Part shown: piece after piece, positions 6,099 to 12,011 of the stretch
Layout of the letters: each line of letters opens with the position of its first letter
Numbering within the stretch: position 1 is the first letter of the stretch
Origin: Bacillota bacterium
Lineage (GTDB): Bacteria; Bacillota_E; Sulfobacillia; Sulfobacillales; Sulfobacillaceae
DNA length: 12,011 nt
Assembly: GCA_021802225.1 (NCBI GenBank)
Contig: JAKAAS010000016.1
Coordinates: forward strand, 1-12,011
Direction: 5' to 3'
Made by a program: the position numbers and the translations under genes
The notes under the pieces: generated by a model
The model's database searches: none
What the model saw: only the letters and a program-made list of their open reading frames with translations
Told to the model about the DNA's origin: nothing

Positions 6099-7022
6099 TT
6101 AATAACCGTCCGCGCGCGCCACCACGTTGATCAGGGGCTGAGCGGCATAGTCGCGCTGCAGATTCTCCACCAGAATCGCCATAGCCCGGTCCAAATAATC
6201 CGGCACGTTGCCGGCTACGTGGGGAGTCACCACCACATTGCGCATCTGGAGCAGAGGGTGACCTGCCGGAAGCGGTTCCGGCACGGTCACGTCCAGGCCA
6301 GCCCCTCCGATCTCGCCCAGGCGAAGGGCTTCGCATAAATCATCCTGATTAACCACTTCTGCCCGGGCAATATTGATCAGCAAACATTTGGATCTCATGC
6401 GCTGCAGTCTTTTCCGGTTGATGAGGTGGCGGGTTTGCTCGGTCAGCGGACAGGCTAACGTCACAACATCCGCCGATCCCAAAAGGTCATCGATAGCATC
6501 AAGACCCCATTCTCCAGAGGCCGGGTGGTAGCGCACCGCACGCACCTTCATGCCGAAAGCTTCACTGAATAGGCCAATTTGGCGCCCGATATGACCATAG
6601 CCGACAATAAGGTGCGTCTTGCCGGCGAGCGTGTCCAAGGGCACTTGCTGGTCCCGGGGTGTTGTCGGCAGGTTCGGAGCGATCCGCGTCAGGTGCAACA
6701 GCAAAGCCATGGCATGCTCGGCCACGGCTTCCTGGCTCAGCCCCTTTACCGTCGTGATCAGCACCCGGTTCGGAACATCGTGAACGACGGCATCAATGCC
6801 GGCAGAAAAAGTCTGCAGCCACCGCAGGTGGGGGAGTCTTGCACACAGCTGGGCAGTGCTGTGTCCGCCGCTGGCGGCCAAGATGGTGATGCGCGAGTCA
6901 ATAGGTTGCTCTAACGGCGGGGCTTCCTCAAAAAACAGCACCGTCAATCCGGGTCGGCTCTGCTGGAGGCGCTCCCGCCAACGAGCGCCCCCGGGGCCTA
7001 CTACCGCTAATACATCTTCCAA
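6099..7022 (-). CDS. D-isomer-specific 2-hydroxyacid dehydrogenase
   Basis: A cytoplasmic NAD(P)-dependent oxidoreductase interconverting a 2-oxoacid and a D-2-hydroxyacid. The start is taken as TTG at 7022, seven bases after GGAGGAGG (7037-7030). The longer frame from GTG at 7043 would place that ribosome binding site inside the coding region. This gives 307 aa, normal for the family. The catalytic domain (1-95 and about 275-307) encloses a Rossmann domain with GYGHIG at 141-146. Catalytic residues are Arg220, Glu249 (GLDVTVPEP) and His268 (TPHVAG). The Gly that usually follows the catalytic Arg is Ala (NIARAEVV). At the end of beta 2 the usual Asp is replaced in VRAVRYHP by Arg164, which suggests NADP preference, as in glyoxylate/hydroxypyruvate reductases (inference). 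The substrate cannot be told. It lies 245 bases downstream of the solute-binding protein gene with hairpins between, so co-transcription is doubtful. Confidence 0.9.
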   Translation of the reverse strand: MEDVLAVVGPGGARWRERLQQSRPGLTVLFFEEAPPLEQPIDSRITILAASGGHSTAQLCARLPHLRWLQTFSAGIDAVVHDVPNRVLITTVKGLSQEAVAEHAMALLLHLTRIAPNLPTTPRDQQVPLDTLAGKTHLIVGYGHIGRQIGLFSEAFGMKVRAVRYHPASGEWGLDAIDDLLGSADVVTLACPLTEQTRHLINRKRLQRMRSKCLLINIARAEVVNQDDLCEALRLGEIGGAGLDVTVPEPLPAGHPLLQMRNVVVTPHVAGNVPDYLDRAMAILVENLQRDYAAQPLINVVARADGY

Positions 7023-7046
7023 AGCACTTCCTCCTCCATGCACGTG

Positions 7047-7064
7047 CGGACGGCTGGCCGTCCG
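7047..7064. promoter_or_regulatory. 18-bp palindrome in the dehydrogenase leader
   Basis: CGGACGGC-TG-GCCGTCCG reads the same on both strands apart from the two central bases. It lies nine bases upstream of the dehydrogenase ribosome binding site (7030-7037), and flanking gcac/gtgc can lengthen the stem with a bulge. It could be a repressor operator or an mRNA hairpin near the ribosome binding site. Confidence 0.45.
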
Positions 7065-7218
7065 GTGCTTCTCTGCTCATCCTACCAAAATTTCGGGGGG
7101 ATGCGGTAGACCGTAAATCCCAGGGGTCACGTTCAGCGGCGTGAATGCCCGCGCGCATCTTGCAACTCCAACTGCCTCCGGCGCCGACCAGCGCATTATG
7201 GGCCTTATCGCAGATCGT

Positions 7219-7257
7219 AGCAGAACCCCAGAGTGTTGAATACTCTGGGGTTCTGCT
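7219..7257. terminator. Perfect 16-bp hairpin after the solute-binding protein gene
   Basis: Arms agcagaaccccagagt (7219-7234) and actctggggttctgct (7242-7257) are exactly complementary around a seven-base loop. The stem begins nine bases after the stop of the minus-strand gene at 7267. On the minus strand it is followed by ACGATC, not a T-run; on the + strand by TTAG. It can block or stabilise the transcript end, but it is not a classic U-tract terminator for the gene it follows. Confidence 0.6.
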
Positions 7258-7266
7258 TTAGATCGT

Positions 7267-9009
7267 CTAATGGGAAACAGTCCAGTAATTGGCATAAAGA
7301 AAATCCGTAACAGGATTGAACGTCTTGACTGTGCCATGCACATTGTTGGCATGCACCGAAAATCCTGTGATGCGGGCGTATCCTTGGGGAAACCAAGGCA
7401 TCCACAGGACCGGGAGGTGCTGTGCCATGAATACTTGATAGGCATCCATGCGCTGCTTGATCTGCGATGCGCTGCCAGGCGCATAGGTGGCCTGGATCAG
7501 TTGGTCCAACGTGTTGTTGGAATAGCCTCCAGAGTTTTCTCCCGCCCCTGTCGCAAAGAGGTTGCCGCCGGTCGGGTAGTAATCGAGCTGATAGGTCCAT
7601 CCGGCTCCCCAGTAGCCCATGTTCCACTTAGTGGGTGAACTCTGGGTATCCTCACCGAACAGCTGGTTGACGGGCATTTGCTGCAAAGACGCATCAATGC
7701 CTTCTCGGGCCCAATCGTTCTGCATCAATTGGGCGATATGGGAAATCGTGGTACTTCCCGAAGCGTAGGTCAGGGTAAAGGCTAGTTTTTGCCCTCCCTT
7801 CGTCATGACGCCATTGGTTTCGGTCCACCCATGCTTTTCAAGGAGCCGTTTTCCCGCCGTGGGATTGAAAGGGTACGGGTCATTATTCAGAGCGGTATCA
7901 TAAAGAGCTGTCTGGGGCGTGGGGGGAATCGGGCCGTCCTCCGGCACTCCGGCTCCGTGAAACATCGTACTGATCATGCCTTTCTGGTTAATCCCCATTT
8001 GCAACGCCTGGCGCACATACAGTTTAGAGAATTCCGGGCCCATGCCTCCCGGAGCGCTCTTGTTGAAGTTGAGGATCATGTAGTTGAACCCAAATAGATA
8101 GGCCTGGCTCAACGTGTCATTAGCCAACTCATGGCGAGTCGCCCATAATGAAGGAGGCAAGTAGCCCACATCAACTTGACCGTCCTTCAGCCCCGCAAAT
8201 TCATCGGGGGAGGAGGTCTCGTATTGGAAGATCAACTGCGAAATCGTGGCTTTGTGACCCCCAAACTTCGCATTGGGGACCAGTTCCCAGTACTGGTTGG
8301 GCGCCCACTTCTCGAACTTGAAGGGACCGTCCACGACATCATAGTGGGCATTCGTCGGATCGTTGGAGACAGACTCAATAAATTTGAGTTCCTTGGTCAT
8401 GCTGTGCGGATATTTGTCCCACACCGACTTTGGCACGGGAGTCAGCTGTCCGAGCCCGTTATGAATAAACCACTGCGGATTCACGGGCTTGGTCAATGTA
8501 ATGACAACCGTATCCGGCCCCTGGGCGGTCACGCTTTTCCAGTCTTTAGGCACACCCCCGCTTCCTGCCGGCCCATAGGGCCAAGGCGAATTGGGCTGAC
8601 TTGCCGCATCCGCCAAATCCCACGTAAAAACAATATCTTGCGCTGTCACGGGATTCCCATTGGACCACTGGTACTTATGGCTGAGCGTCAGTGTGTACAC
8701 ATCGTCTGCCGCATTGACACTGACGCGACGGACCAGCGACTTCGCGTAATCCACCTCATTTTCCTTGTTCAGGTAGATTAGAGGCCGGTACATGAGAAAT
8801 TGAATCTGTGCATTGATCTCGATATAGGCCGCGGAGCTAAATACGGGAAAGAACCAGTTGGGAGGGGACTGCGGTCCCTCGGCTACGACCACCGAACCCC
8901 CTCTTGGCGCGCTGGGAGTTGCGGATGCGGCGCTAGACGTCCCGCAACCTGCCAGCACAGTGGCTCCGACTAAGCCGGCAGCAGATATAAAAGCCCATCG
9001 GCGATGCAT
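7267..9009 (-). CDS. Extracellular solute-binding lipoprotein, family 5 (peptide/nickel ABC transporter type)
   Basis: A membrane-anchored extracytoplasmic receptor of an ABC importer, binding peptides or similar solutes. The start is ATG at 9009, eight bases after AGGAGG (9023-9018); a GTG at 9015 would leave only two bases. The 580-aa product begins with a lipoprotein signal: MHRR, a hydrophobic stretch, then LAGC with Cys22 as the lipid-modified residue. A Ser/Ala-rich linker follows. SBP_bac_5 signatures include YTLTLSHKYQWSNGNPVTAQD (about residues 105-125), the VVDGPFKFEKW segment, FNKS...VRQALQMGINQ and the ANDWAREGI-like QNDWAREGIDASLQQM. Length is normal for DppA/OppA-type receptors. 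No permease or ATPase gene is next to it, so it is an orphan receptor in this window; the spacer upstream leads into a divergent gene. A TGTGGT-N7-ACCACA repeat just upstream of the ribosome binding site may be an operator. The ligand cannot be predicted. Confidence 0.93.
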   Translation of the reverse strand: MHRRWAFISAAGLVGATVLAGCGTSSAASATPSAPRGGSVVVAEGPQSPPNWFFPVFSSAAYIEINAQIQFLMYRPLIYLNKENEVDYAKSLVRRVSVNAADDVYTLTLSHKYQWSNGNPVTAQDIVFTWDLADAASQPNSPWPYGPAGSGGVPKDWKSVTAQGPDTVVITLTKPVNPQWFIHNGLGQLTPVPKSVWDKYPHSMTKELKFIESVSNDPTNAHYDVVDGPFKFEKWAPNQYWELVPNAKFGGHKATISQLIFQYETSSPDEFAGLKDGQVDVGYLPPSLWATRHELANDTLSQAYLFGFNYMILNFNKSAPGGMGPEFSKLYVRQALQMGINQKGMISTMFHGAGVPEDGPIPPTPQTALYDTALNNDPYPFNPTAGKRLLEKHGWTETNGVMTKGGQKLAFTLTYASGSTTISHIAQLMQNDWAREGIDASLQQMPVNQLFGEDTQSSPTKWNMGYWGAGWTYQLDYYPTGGNLFATGAGENSGGYSNNTLDQLIQATYAPGSASQIKQRMDAYQVFMAQHLPVLWMPWFPQGYARITGFSVHANNVHGTVKTFNPVTDFLYANYWTVSH

Positions 9010-9029
9010 ATGCACGCCCTCCTATTCGG

Positions 9030-9048
9030 TGTGGTCAAATCCACCACA
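9030..9048. promoter_or_regulatory. Inverted repeat TGTGGT-N7-ACCACA upstream of the solute-binding protein
   Basis: Perfect six-base arms (9030-9035 and 9043-9048) separated by caaatcc lie six bases upstream of the ribosome binding site of the gene starting at 9009. The size and spacing suit a dimeric repressor operator or a small leader hairpin. It could be chance. Confidence 0.35.
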
Positions 9049-9343
9049 TGAAGATTTTTTACTGCGCAATCCTAGCATTCGACAATCTCAGACAAGATTC
9101 CTGTTGTGGTTGGGGAGCAGTGTTGTGCAATTTGCCCTATTCCTGCCAGCCTATCTGTGCCTCCATCGAACGCAGCCGACTGCAGCCGACAAATAAAACG
9201 CTGAGCTGGCCGATCATGGACAGCGCCTAGACCATCCACTACGGCAGATAACAGCATCCCTTCTGAATATTCTTTCTTGCGCTGGTTTCCCATTTCACCA
9301 AAACGCCTTACACTGTAAGCATCTCGATTCAAGAGGTGGAAGA
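9049..9343. other. Divergent intergenic region
   Basis: About 295 bases between the divergent solute-binding protein and the tryptophan-rich gene. It must hold promoters for both. A possible minus-strand promoter is TTGTCG with TAAAAA 18 bases on (about 9058-9087). On the + strand TTTCCC/TACACT with 17 bases between (about 9286-9314) is a weak candidate, next to a small cttac-act-gtaag repeat. A short tandem gcagccgac occurs at 9172-9180 and 9182-9190. No gene is convincing. Confidence 0.35.
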
Positions 9344-10024
9344 ATGACTTCTCCCGCACTGGATTTACGCTACCTAGAGTGGCTGGCGGACCGGACGTTC
9401 GGCGCCAAGAGTTCAGGGCATGCCATGAGCCTGGCGCAGTGGCTGGAGCCTGCAGCCGCCCGTCCCGGCGACCCCCGGCAATGGCGCCACAATTCCACGT
9501 GGAATCTTGTGCGCCAGGCAGTCCGCGCCCACCGCCAGCTCACCGAGTGCCTCGACGCTTGGGAATGGCCTTCCTGCCAAGCGTGGTGGACGGAGTGCGG
9601 CGGGCCTCGGTGGGATCCCTACAGCCTGGCTGTATCCATTGGCAAGCGTCCGCCCACCCACTGGCAGAGCATGTTTATAGAGTTGCTGCACCATCCCATT
9701 CATCCGGGTCTGGCATTATGGGCGTACGGTGTCTGGCGCATGCACCCGCCACTGCCAGATACGGGTGCGCTAACCGGCCTTCTTCCTACGATTGCCATGG
9801 ACCGCGCTCTGAGGGCGTGCACACTCTCTTTTGCCGACATCCGGTCCCCATGGGGAGAGGCATGGCAGCAGTGGGTAAGCGCCCCTCCCCCGGACGCAGC
9901 GGAGCCGGATCCGCCGGGCCGATATCCTGCCACTCTTGTCGAAGAGTGGGCGGACGTTCTGGCAAAGGTCGACACCCTTCCCTTAGACCCTCCCGTGAAA
10001 GGCATTCAAATGCGGTGGTTTTAG
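9344..10024 (+). CDS. Tryptophan-rich hypothetical protein (226 aa)
   Basis: I do not recognise this protein. The ATG at 9344 follows GAGGTGG with a four-base spacer, which supports real translation. The product has 17 Trp in 226 residues (7.5 percent, several times the usual frequency), spread throughout and including EWP, AWW and AWQQW clusters. It is otherwise soluble, with no signal peptide or membrane segment, and is Pro-rich near the C-terminus (about 177-220). Its size and the recurring pattern of Trp with charged and helical stretches suggest a mostly helical fold, perhaps an enzyme-like or repeat fold, but no catalytic motif stands out. It stands alone between a divergent transporter receptor and a convergent histidine kinase. 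After its TAG stop the same frame stays open for a further 43 codons (to 10156), so a readthrough form or a shortened end is possible. Confidence 0.75.
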   Translation: MTSPALDLRYLEWLADRTFGAKSSGHAMSLAQWLEPAAARPGDPRQWRHNSTWNLVRQAVRAHRQLTECLDAWEWPSCQAWWTECGGPRWDPYSLAVSIGKRPPTHWQSMFIELLHHPIHPGLALWAYGVWRMHPPLPDTGALTGLLPTIAMDRALRACTLSFADIRSPWGEAWQQWVSAPPPDAAEPDPPGRYPATLVEEWADVLAKVDTLPLDPPVKGIQMRWF

Positions 10025-10199
10025 ACAGAAAATATCACCACGGGACAAATTCTGGCGGCTCCGGGACATTTCGGGGAAATCTGCGCCGTGTATCTCAGCC
10101 TGGTGACCATGATTGCTGGCTGGCGGCAGGTGCGGACGGATTGGGAAGGTTGTTGAGCCGCATCACGGCGATAGCTGAAGTCAATGATGCCGCCAAATT

Positions 10200-11249
10200 C
10201 TAATCGGAGTCGGAAGTCGGGGATATTGAGTGGGGGAGGTTGACACAGACCTTTGCGCCTCCCATCGCGCTTCGGCCCATTTGCATGCTCCCGCCATGAG
10301 CCTTCGTGAATGCCGACACCACAGCCAAGCCCAGACCAAGCCCTGGAGACCGCGGATCCTTGATAAATGGGTCGGCCACCTGACCGAGCGCACGGGGAGG
10401 CAGCCCTGGCCCGTCGTCCTCGACACACAAAGCCACGGCGTCCGGCTCTGCGAGCACCGATACGGCAATACGGCCGCCTTCAGGAACCTGCCTGAGAGCA
10501 TTCTGCAACAGATTGGTCAAAATTTGATCGATTCGGTCGCGGTCCCAGCATACGGAAACATCCGGACTATCCCACGTCAACCGGATGTGCCGGGCAATTG
10601 TCAGCGGTTCAAATCGTAAAGTCAGGGACGCCAATTGATCCTCGAGGCGGTACAAACTTTTATGAAGCGGAACCAAGTGGCGGTTCACCCGCTCGATGAG
10701 GAGCAGTTGGTCAATCAGGCGGATGAGCCGCTGCACTTCTTGCTCCAAGGTCGCCCACCGCATGGGGGTGGGGTCCAGCACGCCGCTAGCCAGGCCCTCC
10801 AAGTTTCCCTGCAATACCGTCAGGGGTGTCTTGATTTCATGCGCGACGCCGGCGAGAAAGGCCTCTCGCTCTTCGCTGGCTTCTTTGAGCCGGCTAGCCA
10901 TCTCATTCAGGGAATATGCCAGCGCACCCCACTCGGCGCTGTCCGTCACAGCAAGAAATTGCCGCTGGCCGAGTTGTATGGCGTCCACCCAGGCAATAAT
11001 GTCCTGAAGGTCTTTTCCCACAGAATGCGTCAGCAGTTTAGCAGCGTAGTAGCCCAGCCATGCGGTGACGGTCCAACTGAGCAGCAGACTCAAAGCCAAA
11101 GCAGAAAAAGCTGTGGAACCGTGCAAGTGGCTCGCATCTATCCATAGGACCCCGCCGCCGAATCCGCCCAACGCGGTGAGGGCGGAACCCGTAATCAAAA
11201 CCAGCCACGTGCCTAGAGCGATGCGTTCCGAGCGCTTTCTTCCCTCCAC
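10200..11249 (-). CDS. Two-component sensor histidine kinase with a short extracytoplasmic loop
   Basis: A membrane histidine kinase that phosphorylates the regulator encoded just upstream. TM1 is about residues 11-36 and TM2 about 48-72, leaving only about 11 residues outside, too few for a sensor domain; this is the layout of intramembrane-sensing kinases. A HAMP-like linker (about 73-125) leads to the H-box FLAGVAHEIKTPL with phospho-acceptor His137. The catalytic domain shows an N-box (ILTNLLQNALRQV, Asn250), a G1 box (EDDGPG, Asp278), an F region (DPFIK) and a G2 box (GLGLGL 303-308). All key residues are present. The start is GTG at 11249, preceded by a TAGGG stretch, and lies inside the regulator gene, overlapping its 3' end by 37 bases. 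That indicates translational coupling in one operon. The stimulus is unknown. Confidence 0.93.
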   Translation of the reverse strand: MEGRKRSERIALGTWLVLITGSALTALGGFGGGVLWIDASHLHGSTAFSALALSLLLSWTVTAWLGYYAAKLLTHSVGKDLQDIIAWVDAIQLGQRQFLAVTDSAEWGALAYSLNEMASRLKEASEEREAFLAGVAHEIKTPLTVLQGNLEGLASGVLDPTPMRWATLEQEVQRLIRLIDQLLLIERVNRHLVPLHKSLYRLEDQLASLTLRFEPLTIARHIRLTWDSPDVSVCWDRDRIDQILTNLLQNALRQVPEGGRIAVSVLAEPDAVALCVEDDGPGLPPRALGQVADPFIKDPRSPGLGLGLAVVSAFTKAHGGSMQMGRSAMGGAKVCVNLPHSISPTSDSD

Positions 11250-11920
11250 CGGTACCCTACCCCCCTCACTGTCTCAATATACCGGGGATCATCAGGGGAA
11301 TCATGCAATTTCCTCCGCAAGCGCGCTACTTCTGCATCAACCGCCCGGTCAAACGCTTCCCCCACATCTCCCCAAATGCGACGCAGCAGCTCTTCACGGG
11401 TCCAGGCCCGGCCGGGCGCGCGCGCCATAGCTGACATCAAGTCATATTCGAGAGGCGTCAAATCCAGCAAGACTCCGCCTTGCCTGACCTGGTGGCGCTC
11501 CATATCAATTTCCAGATCCATAAAGGTCCAGGACGCGCTTTCGGCAGCCGCCGCTTCCGTGCGGCTGCGGCGCATCAAAGCATTGAGACGGGCCATCACC
11601 TGACCCGGACTAAAAGGCTTCACAACATAATCATCCGCACCTTGCTGCAAGGCCCGGATGATATCCGCCTCCTTGTCATTCACTGTCAGAACCAAGATGG
11701 GCACGGCCGTGAGGTGGCGCAATTTCTCTAGCGAACGCAGTCCCGTGCTATCGGGCAGCTGCCAGTCCAGCACGATCACGTCGGGCGGAGCCTGCTCGGC
11801 CTGTTGGAGAGCCTGGGCGAGTGACGCTGAGGTCGTAGACTGCCAGTGCCAGGCATCCGCATAAGCGGCGATGAGCTCTGCAATGCCTGGATCGTCATCG
11901 ATAATTTGCAATAGCGGCAT
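11213..11920 (-). CDS. OmpR/PhoB-family response regulator
   Basis: A DNA-binding response regulator of 235 aa. The receiver domain (1-118) has the acidic pair at Asp9/Asp10 (IIDDDPG), the phospho-acceptor Asp52 (VLDWQLPD), Thr79 and Lys101 (VVKPF). The winged-helix effector (about 131-226) contains LTPLEYDLM, the recognition-helix region DRAVDAEVARLRRKL and the closing YIETVRGVGYRW. The ATG at 11920 follows GGAG with a four-base spacer. The histidine kinase gene starts before this one ends, so the two form a regulator-kinase operon. Targets cannot be read from the window; such systems often regulate a neighbouring transporter or envelope gene, which would lie to the right. Confidence 0.95.
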   Translation of the reverse strand: MPLLQIIDDDPGIAELIAAYADAWHWQSTTSASLAQALQQAEQAPPDVIVLDWQLPDSTGLRSLEKLRHLTAVPILVLTVNDKEADIIRALQQGADDYVVKPFSPGQVMARLNALMRRSRTEAAAAESASWTFMDLEIDMERHQVRQGGVLLDLTPLEYDLMSAMARAPGRAWTREELLRRIWGDVGEAFDRAVDAEVARLRRKLHDSPDDPRYIETVRGVGYRWREESARNASL

Positions 11921-11964
11921 GGATCTCCAAAACCTGCCTTTCTCCAGCCGGCCGCATCCCGAGC

Positions 11965-12011
11965 TTACTGAAGATGGGCCCGCAGCTCCTCGTATTCATC
12001 CGGTAAGCGGT
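11965..12011 (-). CDS. C-terminal end of a probable gene, cut by the window edge
   Basis: In one minus-strand frame the last 14 codons (RLPDEYEELRAHLQ) run in from the right edge and stop at TAA (11965-11967), 44 bases before the regulator start. The acidic, helical tail resembles a real protein end and the spacing suits an operon, but the stretch is too short to be sure or to assign a function. Confidence 0.35.
   Translation of the reverse strand, partial: RLPDEYEELRAHLQ

Noticed and set aside
7023..7043. GTG start at 7043 for the dehydrogenase
   Set aside because: It puts a perfect GGAGGAGG inside the coding region, seven bases before a TTG in the same frame; the TTG start is more likely.
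8176..8781. 201-codon + strand open frame
   Set aside because: Antisense to the solute-binding protein; no start signal or domain.
9172..9190. Tandem gcagccgac repeat
   Set aside because: Only two short units; not enough for a functional repeat array or CRISPR.
9379..10203. 274-codon + frame overlapping the 226-aa gene
   Set aside because: Low-complexity Arg/Gly/Pro/Ser-rich translation and no ribosome binding site; the frame from 9344 has a good one. Which of the two is real rests mainly on that signal.
10635..11147. 170-codon + strand open frame
   Set aside because: Antisense to the histidine kinase with all conserved boxes on the other strand.

Overview
The window looks like chromosomal sequence from a moderately GC-rich bacterium with Gram-positive-style translation signals. 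Several genes have strong AGGAGG-type ribosome binding sites, GTG/TTG starts occur, and there is a lipoprotein-type solute-binding protein. A Sulfobacillus-like or other thermophilic/acidophilic Firmicute would fit, but that is an impression, not a demonstrated assignment. I saw no rRNA, tRNA, CRISPR array or intact transposase.

Left edge (1-976): the first 117 bases are an exact direct copy of 2185-2301, an internal piece of the oligopeptidase B gene. They are joined at 117/118 to the middle of an ADP-ribosylglycohydrolase gene that has lost its N-terminal third. This arrangement is what a tandem duplication (or circular form) of 118-2301 would produce. An assembly chimera at a contig end would look the same. 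A strong + strand terminator closes the broken gene.

976-4118: oligopeptidase B (minus strand, complete triad); a structured 450-base spacer with several hairpins; a small three-helix membrane protein (minus); and a possible 26-codon leader ORF overlapping its start.

4119-5715: a universal stress protein (+) converges on an MthK-like K+ channel with RCK domains (minus). In the usp leader a near-perfect 18-bp hairpin sits exactly between a purine-rich Shine-Dalgarno and the ATG, so folding would bring them to normal spacing.

6099-9009: a D-2-hydroxyacid dehydrogenase lies downstream of a family 5 extracellular solute-binding lipoprotein (both minus). They are separated by a perfect 16-bp hairpin and by a palindrome in the dehydrogenase leader. 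No permease or ATPase genes accompany the binding protein here.

9344-12011: an unrecognised, very tryptophan-rich 226-aa protein (+), then a two-component system on the minus strand (OmpR-type regulator overlapping a short-loop histidine kinase), then the last codons of a probable further minus-strand gene at the right edge.

The genes do not form one pathway. The window is mainly housekeeping, stress and transport loci, with an interesting rearrangement at its left end and unusual 5' leaders.
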